NCBI GenBank assembly: GCA_013399895.1
Contig: VXBA01002727.1
Coordinates: 333,676-397,675, forward strand
DNA length: 64,000 nucleotides
Direction of reading: 5' to 3'
Source of the DNA: Serilophus lunatus
Lineage: Eukaryota > Chordata > Aves > Passeriformes > Eurylaimidae
The notes under the pieces were generated by a model, which worked only from the letters and a program-made list of their open reading frames with translations, had not been told where the DNA came from and did not search any database. The translations under genes were made by a program, and so were the position numbers. This document shows, in pieces, positions 1-12,017 of this stretch (its first letter is position 1; each line of letters starts with the position of its first letter).

Positions 1-2005
1 AATGGAAAAGTGAACAGGCAGCAGATCAAACCAAGGACTGGAGATCTCCTGGGGGCACAATCATTGTCTGGCTGCTCTGTCCTAAAGAAGTGGAAGTTGA
101 GCCTCACTAGAAGGAACAGACCCAGTCAGTGTTGGGAGGGTGTGATCTCCTCCTCTGTGGGTTTTACTAACGCTCATTTTGTCTCTACATAATGTTACCA
201 AAGGGTGTACCTGGAGATGGCAAGGGTCCAGAATCTCCAGTTCTGAACTGAGATGCTGTGACTGTGTGTTACTGTCCTGGGAGGGTGGAACAGGTCAGGC
301 TCAGCCACCAGTGTTGGGAGAAGGTTTAATGCTTTGTGTGTGCTCACTGAAACATGGAAAAAACTTAACTTGATGTGACTCTGGGCCAGGCTCAGCTTTT
401 GTACCAGTCTGACCTTTGAAAATAAACCTGGGATAACCCTGAGACAACAGCAAGGGGACAAAGCTCTGTATTTCACTGGATTTGTCTTGTTGGACCCTGT
501 GTTGAGTGGTTGACAAAGCTACTTTAAACCAGATGAGAAACACTTAATTACAAGCTAAAATGCTCTCTGCTGGTGCTCAGGAAGCTGGTCTGGCTCATCC
601 ATTGCACGTTGGCAGTGATGGGTTGGTGTGGGCTTATTTTTTCCCCCCTCTACAGCATTTCCTGCTCATGGGCACAGAAGGAATGGGCCTCCCCAGGAGT
701 CTGTTCAGTGAGCACCTCTGGGGTCTCTATCCTGGCTCAAAACCAGGGCTTGTGTGGTTGGGACCTGCTTTTCATTTAATTGGGGGATGAAATGTTCCAG
801 CTCCCCTCCTGCTTTGGAGCCAGAAGTTCAGGGGTGGAACTGGAATATTTCCTCTGATTCCTCTGGCAACCAGAGCTGACTGAAGGCTCATTTCCCTGTG
901 CCTGGTAGAGCTGCTTTAGTTGCACCCAAGGGGTGTTTCTCCAGAAACTGGACAGGCCTTTTACAGAATGAAATAGATGTTGCTGATTTATTACAGCTGC
1001 ATCCCCAGGGCCCTGGCTTGGAGTCAGGAAAGGCAGTCCAGACACAGAACAAGGTGTTGAGCTGATGTCTGAGCACTTACCCCCCCACCCTCAGCCTTCT
1101 CCAAGTGTTTGGCAGAGGTGGTAAATGTTAAGCCCAGGAGAAAAAACCCACTGTGCCCTTCCATGAATGTCCATGCCCTGTAACTGGTGATGGCATATAA
1201 ATTCATCAAGGAAAACCCAATCTGAGGTGCTAATTAAAACTATCTACTTTGCAGTTGAATGACAGCTGTTGAAATTGAAATTATTACCTCCTAGGGAGAG
1301 AAAACAGGAGGATTTGGTGCAGACCAAGGCCATACTTCTGGGACTCAGATAGAAACCTGCTTCTCCTGAGGATCTATTTTAGTTCTTTCCTTGCAGCATC
1401 TCTATAATAGAAAAATCCAACTTCTCCCTCTTCAGCTGTTCCCTCTTGCAATTAATTTTCTAGAGGCAAAAGCAACTGAGATGTTGACTTTCCAAACCAT
1501 TATAACATGACTTCATGGGGAATCAGGGGTTTTCACACTAAAAAGAAAATCCAAAACCATTAGCTGAGCTTAATTTTTGCCTAAGAACTTAAAACTGCTG
1601 CAGAACTTGTACTGCATAATCCTGGCTTGGTGATAAGTTGGTTTAAGTTATTGCAGCCACAGATGGGTTTAACATTTCAATTTGAACAAGGATGTTTTAG
1701 GGTTTCCATTTTGCTGGATGTTGGATATCTCCTGGGAGTTGTATATTTTCCAGGAAGGTAAGTATTAGCTCTATTTTGTTTAGTGGAAGTAAAACAATAT
1801 TATTGTGTAACCTAGTTCTGAACAGGCTTGGTCTCCACCTTTACTCAACAAGAGAGAGAATTTTAAGCTCAGAACAAGTGTTTTTAGGGAAATGTAGTAG
1901 ATGAGGTGCATATTTAACTTTGAGGAAGATGGAGTAGCTTTTGAAGCTGAGAACAAGAAATCTTTGAGTTTCTCTGGTGTTGTGCTTATTTTACATCCAC
2001 ATGTT

Positions 2006-2046
2006 CCAGTCAGTTCAATGGAGTTGCTCCTGCTTTACACCAGAGG
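2006..2046 (+). repeat. Fragment of an old amniote interspersed repeat (unnamed)
   Basis: The segment 'tcaatggagttgctcctg' followed by 'tttacaccag' matches a motif I remember as recurring in bird, turtle and crocodile DNA (CAATGGAGTTACTCC...TTTACACCAG). The family name is not known to me. Related traces lie at 57911-57960, 20395-20452 and possibly 3409-3452, which supports a dispersed origin. Confidence 0.4.
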
Positions 2047-3408
2047 TACTCAGCATAGTTTAGCTCACCATTTCCACATAGCTCAGGAATGTTTTCCTCA
2101 TCCCAATTTCACTGGAAGAAACACATATGAGCATGAATTTCAATTAGTCTTATGAACTATGAGTCAGAGGAATAAAAGCACTTAATCACTTAATGAAATT
2201 ATTGCCTCTCCAAGCATGAAAAGAAGGTGGTGGAGGGGGAAGCATAAAATGTTTTATGGCAACCACTTTAAAAACAAGTCTCTTTCTAGTGCCTTGTAGT
2301 ATGAGCAGCTTGATGTGTTCCTTTGTTGTGCACTGGTTTGCAAAGAGAACAATTGAATGTCAGCAAGGGATGGCAGGTTCACCTGCCCTGACCTTCTGAC
2401 AGCTGAGGGATGGACCCACTCCCTCTGCCAGCAAAGGCAGCAGACAAACCCCAGGGCTTTTAAACCACTCAGTGGCTCCTTCTGCAGACTTGTAGATGAT
2501 AAACCCTGAGCTGCAGCCAAATTCCAGTTTGGCCAAGTGTCCTGTGGCCCTGGAGCCTCCTCTGCTCTGAAACATCCCCTTTCTGCTGAGCTTGGTGTGT
2601 TCCTGAGCAGGGCCTGTGTTCTGTTCAGATGGATGTGTGTGAACACTGAGTGAATTGATTCTTGTCAGGTATAAAGGCTGTGAGGAGCCTGGAGACTCCT
2701 TGAGATGAAAAGCCCTGGAAAAAAAATACAAAACATTAATTATTTATCTCTTAGTGTCATTATTGTATAGGGTTTAAATTACTGCTTCAAAATCATTTCT
2801 CATTATAGTGCACTGTCATCTCTGCAGATACAAAGAACTTTCATTCTCTAATATCTGCTGTATATCAACCTCTCTGGATTTATTAGGGAAGAGGCTCTTC
2901 TTCCCTCTCTTCCATTCCTCCCACCAGCCAACTGGATTAGTTTGGACTAAATTAAATAGTCTCAAAAAAGCCAAAAGAAAAGAAGCAAATCAATACAGAA
3001 TAAGAAATTAAAAATCACTTCATTGAATTTATTTTAATCTGCAAAGTTGTAAAGTGCTTAAACTGCAGATCCCAGACTCTGAAGAAATCCAAGGGGATTC
3101 CCAATATGAATTTTGAATGCAGTGCTCAGGTTTGTGTTCTAGGGCATAAGAAATGAGGTTTGTTTTGTTCCCAGAGTCAACTTTACTAGATTTGCACCTG
3201 GGGGTGGGAATAAAGAGGGGGGGGATGTGTTTGCACAGTGCCAGGGTTTGGGTGCCCTGTGGGTTCTGTGAATATTCCACCCTGGAAATAACCAACTTCC
3301 TCTTTTGCTGGGCCTGTCCCCCCTTTAGGTGGTGAGTTCTTTTTTCCTGAGTAATACATCACTGGAGCAACTCGTTGTGGTGATGAATTGCTTGTACATG
3401 TTATCAGA

Positions 3409-3452
3409 TGGGCCTGTTCTGATACTCCTGCATCATCTGGAGTATTACACTA
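3409..3452. repeat. Possible fourth fragment of the old repeat
   Basis: 'gggcctgttctgatactcc' followed by 'ggagtattacac' resembles the reverse-complement end of the same unnamed repeat (GGGCCTGATTCTGATCTC...AGTTACAC). Weak and unsupported by anything else here. Confidence 0.2.
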
Positions 3453-5179
3453 ATATATCAACACACTGAACTGCTCTGGTCCTGTGCCTGGGTCTCATCC
3501 ATCACCCTGTGCTGCTCCAAGCACAGGGACCTGCTGCAGCACTGCAGGGCAGAATTGAGGCTGGAGAGATGCCCCTGGCTCAGGGGCTGTAGCAGGTGTG
3601 CAAAGTCAGGTTTGGGCAGAATTTGGGGTAAATGAGGCCATCAGCCAACAACCCGAGGCTTTAGGGTCATGGAGTTCTTTAACACTTGGCTCATACAATC
3701 TGAATGCCTTTTAGGGTCAGTGTTTAAGGACATTTGGCCTCTTGGGACAGTCTTCTGAAATGTGCCCGAAGCCAGCAGCTGGTTTTGAAATCTTGGGGCT
3801 CCAGTCCTCCCTCTTTTACTGTGAAACATTTCCATGTTAACTCTTTGGTGCCAGAGGTACAAACCCCTTTTTCAGGTGCAGGCAGGGCTGAGGAGCAGAG
3901 CCTCAGGTGCATGTTTGCCATCTCTGACCATTCAGGGATAGTCTGGGGGGAAGGGTTGTCTTGTTTCACCCACTGGAATGTGGAGTCTGTTGGTTCCAGA
4001 CTTCCCTGCAGGTCCAAGGTTCTGCCTCAGGCCAGTCTGTATTTGGATAGTTTGAGCTGTTGAGATTCCTAAAGCCTGTGCTTTGCTCCTAATCCTGCTT
4101 AATGCTTTAGTTAGCTCAGGTTTAGTTCAAATAATGTTCAATTCCTCTTCCAATGCCAATGTAAAACAGCCACACCTCATGAGCTTGGAAAAACAACCTT
4201 CAGATTTGCAGGAACAGAGTTAATTCTCTCTGGGTTCCTGGCACTGGTGCTCCTGGGCCCAAAGCCAGGCCATGCTGAGGTTGGCAAAGGTGCTTCTGGA
4301 GGACACTGGGTCAAGTGTCTGGTGCTGAATGAAAAATGTGTGAGGTTTGCCTTGGAAACTCTTCCCAGGAGCTGGAGTTTGGCCCATGTGGTGCTTCCCC
4401 TGCCCTGGCACCCACAAATGCACCCTTGGTCCTGCTGTTGGAGGGTGAATGTCCGTGACCACAGTGGGATGTTTCCCTGGGGAGCCTGAGCTGCTTCCAT
4501 CCTGGTTAAGGTGCTTATGGATTTGTGCATCATTTCAGAGTCACTTATTTGATATTCAGGGCAATATTTCGCAACTGTTGAGAATGAATTGCAGAATTAA
4601 AAATAAAAGTAACTTAAAAGAAGAAAATAAGTCTGGGTTTGAGTAGGAAACCAGAAAGTAAATAACAAGGATTATGCCACAGAGCCTCGGGATAGCAGCC
4701 TGATATAATGCTGAATTGAGACACAAACAAACTGGAGACATAAGTTTGATTGGAGCTCAGATTTGGCCACTTAATATTTATGTGAGAACATTCAGATCAA
4801 AGCAGGAAAGATGGGTTGTTTAGATGTTGCATCCTCTCCGTGTTTAGAAGGACAGATATTGGAAAACTGCCTGTGGAGATGTCTGTCCTTATCAGATGAC
4901 CCAAGCACAAAAGGAATTTCAAAGCTCCACTGACAAAGAAACCACTCTTGCAAGACAATTTGGTGTGTAGTCATGTGGTAACTCTGCAGAGATTTCTCTT
5001 AGTGCAGGGAGACACACGAGGCAGAACTACAGCAATGGAGGAGTCACAGCAAATAACCTGGGAAGGGTTTGTTTCTCAGTGCAGGTCCAGTTCTGGCCTC
5101 CCACGGTCTCAGGGACAGCTTGAGGCAACGATGTGTCACAGTTTTAACATAATTTAGCTGCTGGTTTGGCAGAGCTCAC

Positions 5180-5233
5180 CTGGAAGTGAGGCATTGTCCC
5201 TGTCAGAATTAGTTCTTCCTGGGCAGTTTTCAC
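5180..5233 (-). other. Candidate 54-nt internal exon, unidentified
   Basis: On the minus strand, the acceptor 'agctcctttaacctcccag' comes before 5233 and the donor CCAG|GTGAGC follows 5180. Both are good matches. The block is 54 nt, a multiple of three. The phase-0 frame encodes 18 residues beginning VKTAQEELIL, and a second frame is also open. It could be a short cassette exon. With no recognisable family and no phase-matched neighbour it remains a sequence-signal prediction only. Confidence 0.25.
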
Positions 5234-8200
5234 CTGGGAGGTTAAAGGAGCTCAAACTGGTGTCAGTTAATAGTTGGATTATCTGCCACACAATGTCCCT
5301 GTGGGTTAAAAATAACCTGTTCCAGAGCAAGAACCAGATGAGCATGAGCATCTGACACACAGGCAAGTGATCCAAGTCCCTTTGTGTTCAGTCTCTCTGC
5401 TGCCACCACAATTTCCTTTGTCCCTCAGTGGATTCTCTTTCTCCTCCCCCAGTTCCTGCCATGAAAGGACCCACACCTATCAGTTACACTTATTAGCTTT
5501 GCAAAATGTGACTGATTCACAATCACCTGCTGCTCTGAGACAAACAACCCCCCCAAAAATATGATTATCCCTCTTTCCTGGCTGCAGTTAGCTGAGGGCT
5601 CAGGCTGGAGCCTGGAAAATAAAAACCTTGTGGAGAATTTAAGGCTGAAGAAAGCAAATGAAATGTTTATTTTCTACTTATATGGGCCGTGTTAAATTAC
5701 AAAACCATATCAGAACCACTGAGTTATTTAACCTTAGAAATTCCCTCTGCATTTGATCTCCTGCATTTAAATGTACAGCTGGATAATATTTGGACACTGG
5801 GTGAACTTGCTCTTCTGTTGTACATTTGCACTGGTGTCATCTTTAACATCCCAGTTCTGTCTCTTGCCCTTCACAAGGTTTATTCCCCATGATGGAGAGT
5901 GGTAGATGAGGGAATATATTTTTATTTTCTCACAAAGCTGGGAAACAAAAAATAATCCAATACTGGTTGACACTAATACAGAATCAGAATGTTACTATAA
6001 CTGGTCGACACAGAGGATGAGAATCTGCAGTGACCCTCAGGGAGGGTTTGAGCCCTGAATTAACTTTATTATTCCTGGAAATCACCAATAAAGAGAAGAG
6101 TGGAAGCTGGGGCTTTGGTCATCAAGTTCAATCTTCACTTGCTGAGGCTTGGACACAAACTCCAAAGTGCAGCCATGGGATTGCTGGAAGAAATACAGAT
6201 TTTTGTAAATAAATTTTGAGGGGGGGAGAGATTGAAAAATTATTCTTTCTTCCATGTGGTTTTGTAGTTTCAAGCTGCTCTCTGCTCTCAGGAAACACTG
6301 ACATTTTTTGTATCTGCTTTTTAACTGAAAGGCACAGCTTTCATGACCTTGGCCTTGTACAAAACCTGCCACAAGCTGTGAGTTTGGACTGTAAGTGGAA
6401 CTTTAATTATCAGAGGTCCCACTCAGTCAGTGGGTTTGACAGGACTGTACTAGGAATTGTTTTCCAGAGCATTACTGGGGGTTGTCTCTGCAGCCTGGAA
6501 TCTCATCTTTGGTTTAAAATACCCTGTTTACTTCTCAAAGCTTTTCCTCCCAAAATAGTACTGATTTTTCAACTCTGCATCCGTTCTGGAGCTGGAGCCT
6601 GTGCAGGGGGTGATGGGGATCCTTGTACTAGAGCTCCAAAAATGCCAAGACGTGGAAGCAGCAGCAGCTGGGTGACAGAAGTGCCTGGGGACTGTTTCCC
6701 ACACTCTCACTGCACAGTCTGCTAAATGCAAGCTACCTAAATATCACCAGTTATTTTACTGAATTTATCCCTAGAGAGACTCTAATGAGAGAGAATAGGG
6801 ACTATATTTTGGAAGCAATTAGCCTTAAAAGTCTATACTTTGCTTTTTTTTGAGCAGAGTCTTCAGGGAGCTGAGTACAATGTTGGCTAATGGGCCGGGT
6901 GTCTTCTATTGCCTGAGCTCCATCTTCAGGGATGGCAGCTGAACCTGAATCCCTGCGAGCTCAAATTACGTTTTAAAAGCTTGAGATTCAAATTAGATGT
7001 TAAAAGCCTGAGATTCAAGGACTAAAAGGGGAGAGAGGAAGGGGGTTTCTCAGCTTGTGGCTGAATGTGCTGCTGCCTGCTGAGAATCGGGAGGAATGAG
7101 AGAGTTTGGGGGGGAAAAGAGGCACCCCTATAAAATGAGGAGCAGCACTGGAATTAACCTTCCAGAAAAGCAGTCTACCACATGACTTAGCAATCCCCAA
7201 ATCTGCTGTTTCACCATGGACATTGCAGAAGGAGACTTGGAGGAAGAAGATTCCCTATTTTGTGAGCTACTGTAAAGAGCACAGGGGTGGAAGCAGCATC
7301 TCATTCCAGACCAGAACCATCCTTTGTGTTCTCCCTCCTGCTTCAGGAGCTCTGCCTACCCCTGCCATCCCTTTTGGCAGCTGGGAGAGCTTGTGGAGTG
7401 AGCGCAGGGCTGGGACTGTTGCTATGGCTCCTTGCTATGGATCTGAGCAGCACCAATCTGCTGCTGTTCCTGTCTCACCCACATTCTTCCTGTGCCTTTC
7501 CCTGGTCTCAGGGGGGTCTTTAGTCATTTCCACAGTGCAGCTCTGCAGCAGCCAGCCCTGCTCTCTGCACCCAATGGCATCTGGAATCAACCCTGCAAGA
7601 GGAGGGGGATGTTCTGCTTGTGTTACCAAACCAAAATTGGGGCACAATAGGGTTTCATCTTAAAAGCGCCAACCCCAAGCACAGGATAGTTGGGCTCTTT
7701 AGATGAACCCTGGCTCAACTGGCTGATGGTTTGAGCCAGGTTTCAGTTTGGGTTTAGGGCATATTTTTATACTGTGTGGTGGTCTGTGTGTCTTTGCTTT
7801 GTTGTCTTTGCACAATTGTCCTTTTGCTGCGTTTTAAGCCCACAAATCCTGCTGCTGCCCCAGTGGTTTTGTGCCTCACGTGCACACCTGCCTGTCTTGC
7901 TGCTCTGCCCTTGGCCCAGGGCATGTGGGGAGCTGAAAAGTGCAGGCACCCAAAATTCCAGCTTTTCTGGAGAGTTCAGCAATGCCCTGAGCTGCAGCTG
8001 ATGGGCAGGTGGCACAAGGGTTTGTGTCAAAGATTGAGAAGCAAAGACCAAACCAGATCTAATCCTGAGCTCTGGGGTTTGTTTTTTTTTTCAGCTTTCC
8101 ATGTCCTGCTGCTGAAATCTGATCTGGCAGCTTTGGCAGAACAGTGCAGATTTTCTGCCTTTTTAACAATGGGAAGAGGAGCCACTCTGAGCTGACAAAG

Positions 8201-9711
8201 TCAAGCTCAGGGTTGTCAAACAGTAACTTCCTAATGAGGAGGATTTATTTGCTGCTGCTTTCCAGTGCAGGCTGCCCTGGGCATAGGGAAGCTGATAAGC
8301 CAGGTAACAATAGGGAAAGGAGAAACTCTTAATTCTTTTTGCTACTGAGCTGAGAATTCTCATTCAGTAACAATGAGAACCTTCCTTGTTGTCACAGGAA
8401 AGTAAACTGAGGTGAACACAAACCTGAGTGGTTTCCTGAGCACACTCACTGTACCAACTGCAGGAGTTTCTCCCTTTTTTACCCTTCTCCTCAAACAATG
8501 TGGAAAATCCAAGTGTCTCATGGTTTCTTGCCTGTTTGTTACCTGGTTATTTATTACTATAAAGCAGAAACCAAATGAAATGGAATGTTCTGTTTGGTTT
8601 TGTATATCACAGAATATGATACAGATCTAAACAATATTTGAAGTCTGCCCCTTTTTCTGGTGGGAAATAATTTGGTTCTTGACATCAGTAGATCTGCAGA
8701 GCAGGAACCATCAGGGAGCAGGATCTGTAACATGGGATGATGTGAACACCTCATGGAAAGGGAGCTGGACTGACTGTGCCTGGCTCATTCTGCACATAAA
8801 CAGAGAATAAGGTCTCTGGGGTGCTCATCCTGAAGTATTTTTCAACAAATGAAGGCCTGAGGTCTGTTCTTACAGAAATGAATAAAACCCATTTGCTGGA
8901 GATGTGTCTTTGGAGATCAGGCCTCCCAAATTGAAAAGCAAAACTGGGTAGAGGTTGGGAATTTTGGACCAACTTTTAAAATTGATATCCAGAATTTTAT
9001 AGAAAACAACTTTGGAAACTCTTTGGGAAATAACTCATTCCACCAAAGCTCCAGTTTTTTCATTGCTTGTGCTTTGTAAGGTTAGTTTTTTCCAGGCTGG
9101 AAGCAGCCAGGACCCCAAGCTCCTGCAGCAACGCACCAGGTCTGGGGGTTTGCTGCTGCAGTTCTCAGGCTGAACTTGAGAACTTAAACTTCTGTTACTT
9201 ACGGTCTTCCCATTACTTTTTGCAGACTAAATTGCTTTACTTGTAGGGAAAAATTTGAAAATATCAAGTAATTGTTCCCTGAAACTAAATGAGGAGGAAG
9301 ATTGACAAGATGCACCAATACAGCTTTTCCCTGGTCATCACAGAGCCCTGTTTATACTCACTGGCCTGTTCTGGTCTCAGCTTTCCCATCTGTTAAATCA
9401 TGCCTATATTTAGCCTGTCTTTCACAACTTTTCATATTCTGGCACTCTTGATCCTTAGCTCACTGTATTTTGATTCCCAGGGAATAAATGTGAGAACAAA
9501 ACAAATTATGAGTCCTTCTAATTTCTGTATCTTCCTTCTGATCCTTTCCTTTTCCTCCCTCCTGCGTTTACCCCATGGTAGAACCTCAGAGGGCTCAGCA
9601 CCCACTGCTGAAGTGCTGTGAAGTGACCTTGAATGGCAAAGAAATGTTTGAAATTCAAAATCTCTCGCCAAGAGCTGTTGCTGGCCATGGTTACCTCACG
9701 ATGGGCTGCAT

Positions 9712-9719
9712 ATGCAAAT
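9712..9719 (+). promoter_or_regulatory. Perfect POU octamer ATGCAAAT
   Basis: An exact octamer, the classical OCT/POU-factor site, in 'gcatatgcaaatgatc'. Other exact copies occur at 20677-20684, 34369-34376 (fused to TTAA) and 49198-49205. Four in 64 kb is near chance expectation for an A+T-rich region, so function is unproven. Confidence 0.3.
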
Positions 9720-9803
9720 GATCTCTGTGGAAGTGGAATTAGGGAGCTGTAAAATCTCCACAGTGTTTTTAAGCCCAGAAGCCAGGGTGGGATGATGAGC
9801 TGC

Positions 9804-9823
9804 TCTGGTCTGGTCTGGTCTGG
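9804..9823. repeat. Short TCTGG tandem repeat
   Basis: Four exact copies of the pentamer TCTGG in a row. A small microsatellite that could be length-polymorphic. Confidence 0.85.
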
Positions 9824-10272
9824 GAGATGGAGCCCAGCTGTGATGAACAAGCACCGAGAGCCTCAAATGGGCTGTTGGTAAAAAGGGTCTCAGTGGGACT
9901 TCAGAGTGTCGTGTTTCAGAGGATCAGCCACAGAAATGTGCCTTACCAAATGAAAAATAGCTGTTGTGCTGCCAGCAGCCTGAGCCCGAGGGGAGAGGGG
10001 AGGGAGACCTGCAGTCCCAGGGTCTGCTGGAGGCAGGTGTGGGATGTGATTCCCCAAAGAGGGAAGTGCAGCCCTGCAGCAGCAACAGGAGGCTGTGGGA
10101 GCAGCTCCATCAAAGCTCACACTGGTTTTCATTGTTAAATCCCTTTCATGTTCTTGCAATACAACAAGTGCTTGCTCACCCTTGTAAAGTCCCTTCACTC
10201 TGCCAAAGCTGCTGTAAAACCCTGCTTTTGTTTGTGCCTTTGCAAAGTGGAAATAAACCGACACAATTTTGA

Positions 10273-10286
10273 TTTTTTTTTTTTTT
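10273..10286. repeat. T14 homopolymer
   Basis: Fourteen consecutive T. There is no retrocopy-like sequence on the minus strand that it would terminate, so it is treated as a simple homopolymer. Confidence 0.9.
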
Positions 10287-11661
10287 GAAGCTATTTAGCC
10301 CTCCATTCCTGGTGTGGTACTGTATAATTCAGAGATAAACACTCTAACTTAGATCCATGTACAACAGAACCAGATACAAATCGATTTCTTTGTGCTATTT
10401 TCTTGTTCAGAGCAGAATCTGTGCAGATATAACATTAATTCACCATACAGAAAGTAGCATAAATAGAGCATGATATTGGAAACATCCATTTAATTATCTG
10501 GCTCTCATCTGCAGGATGGGAAGGAGTGTGTCCTGTCGTGATTACTGGGGGACCACTCTGAATTATTGGAAAAAATAAAGCAAAACAGCCAACTGTGGCA
10601 AGGCTTATCTCTGGAGGCAGAATAAATGCTTGGACAGAGGAGCTCTAGGAAGTGTTACAGGATTTAGGAAGTCCTTGCTCCCCCAGGTTTGGTGGGGGCA
10701 GAGTTTGCAGCAGAGCAGCTGTGTTTGAACTCTGAGTTACAGAAACCACTAGGGAAGGCAAAGCTGAGCTTTACTTTGTGCTTTGCATTGCAGCTATTCC
10801 CACTCTCTCCTGTTGGCTGAGTATCACAAAGAATTGGTACTGGATAACCCAACATCCTGTGATCCCTCCATCCCAACCCCACAAACCAAACATCTCGTGG
10901 TACCTCCATCCCACAACCCCAGGCTCTCCTCTCTGAGCAAAGAGGAGATGGAGGCTCCAGACTCCTGGACAGCCTGGGGAAGTTTGCAAGAAGTATCTCT
11001 TCCCTGTGCCCTCCAGACCTCATTTTTGGGCTGCCCAGGGGGTTGTGAGTGGTAAATCAGTGGCACAGACACCTCACAGAGGCTCCTTCCTACCTCCCCT
11101 GCACGAATGAGCTGAAGTGATTCATCTCCTCGACGCTTTTGTGCCCAGACCTTTCTCCAGCTGTAATCCAGGGAAGTGTCAGGCTGGCTGGAGCCAGAGC
11201 CCTCTAAAAGAGCTGACCTTGTCGTCTGCACGGAGAATATACGAGTGATTACAGAGAAGTGTGGCTGCCCTGGGGGCTGGGGCTGTGAAATACAGCCTGA
11301 GGGACCCCAAATGGAACAGGCATGATGAACGTGTAATTACAGCATGGAGATACTTTCCAGTCCCAAAGTACCATTTCACGGCTATTACTGCAAATGAGAG
11401 AGAGCATTTACTTTGCTATTCATGTTTCTATCCCTTAGAATGTGTCTTATTTATTTTTGTTTTGAAATGAAACAGAGTTCTTCGATCTAAAAATGAAACA
11501 ACGTGCGGTTCCAGGGGAATTCAGAGCAGGCTCCTATTCTTGCCTCACAGTGGGGATGGAATTGTTCCTTAATCTAGCAAAGAAAGGCAGAGGAAAAATT
11601 AATGGAATAAACTAAAGCAAGAGAGGTGCAAATTAAATGCAATGGTGTGGTTGGTTTTCAG

Positions 11662-11743
11662 TGGATCAAACTACCTCAGGAATGGTGCCTTCAAACCAAG
11701 ACAGGACTCCTTTTGGTTGAGTTCCAGAGGGTTTGTTCCAGAG
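11662..11743 (+). other. Candidate 82-nt internal exon, unidentified
   Basis: The acceptor 'tggttggttttcag' precedes 11662 and the strong donor GAG|GTGAGT lies at 11743/11744. Two of the three frames are open across the block. One gives about 27 residues starting WIKLPQEW, the other about 27 residues starting GSNYLRNG. Having two open frames weakens the coding case. The block lies about 190 bp upstream of a decayed CR1 tail. No family is recognised; it could be an alternative exon, a non-coding RNA exon, or chance. Confidence 0.22.
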
Positions 11744-11930
11744 GTGAGTGAATGAAATGTGATGGTCTGTGTTAGCTGAGAGAGATCAAGTGAAATAGTT
11801 TGTGTTTCTCCTGGTATTACACCCTGAGGATGCACATTACAGCTTGGCCTTGCTCGTAACCAGAAATGCTGGTTACACACGTTGCTGGTCTTTTCACATT
11901 CCTGGGAACAAGGCTTCTGTTGTCCAAGGC

Positions 11931-12017
11931 TCAAGGTGGGATAAGATGACTTCCAGGGGTTCTTTCCAACCTCAAAACCTTTGTGTTTCTTCCAACCTCA
12001 AGGCCTCCATGGTTCTG
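11931..12017 (+). mobile_element. Decayed CR1 LINE 3' end
   Basis: The stretch reads 'gataagatgacttccagg' then 'ttctttccaacctcaa', matching the 'GATGACCTCCAGAGGTCCCTTCCAACCTCA' type 3' end of CR1. It is followed about 20 bp later by a second partial copy, 'cttccaacctcaagg', as if the tail had been duplicated after insertion. It ends near a 'ggttctga' that may be a mutated terminal octamer. Only about 90 bp remain and no coding sequence is left. The divergence makes the call less certain than for the copies at 37.7 and 62.1 kb. Confidence 0.55.

Larger units (their letters stand above)
1..5179. other. Non-coding single-copy DNA
   Basis: No supported gene. It holds the old repeat trace at 2006-2046, a possible one at 3409-3452, and a G-rich patch at about 3199-3227 whose central loop is one base too long for a canonical quadruplex. 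A splice-bounded open block at 1657-1757 (+) has a strong GTAAGT donor but a poor acceptor; it was not called. Confidence 0.7.
5234..11661. other. Non-coding single-copy DNA
   Basis: No supported gene. It contains the TCTGG repeat, the T14 run and one POU octamer. The A+T-rich block at about 6730-6850, with ATTA-type cores, resembles a conserved non-coding element. A very short splice-bounded block at 8266-8303 (+) was not called. Confidence 0.7.

Noticed and set aside
1657..1757. 101-nt block with a GTAAGT donor and an open frame (+)
   Set aside because: The acceptor lacks a pyrimidine tract and the hydrophobic peptide is typical of T-rich DNA.
3199..3227. G-rich stretch as a quadruplex
   Set aside because: The loop between the second and third G runs is 8 bases, outside the usual limit.
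8266..8303. 38-nt block between an acceptor and a GTAACA donor (+)
   Set aside because: Very short, with two frames open; expected by chance.
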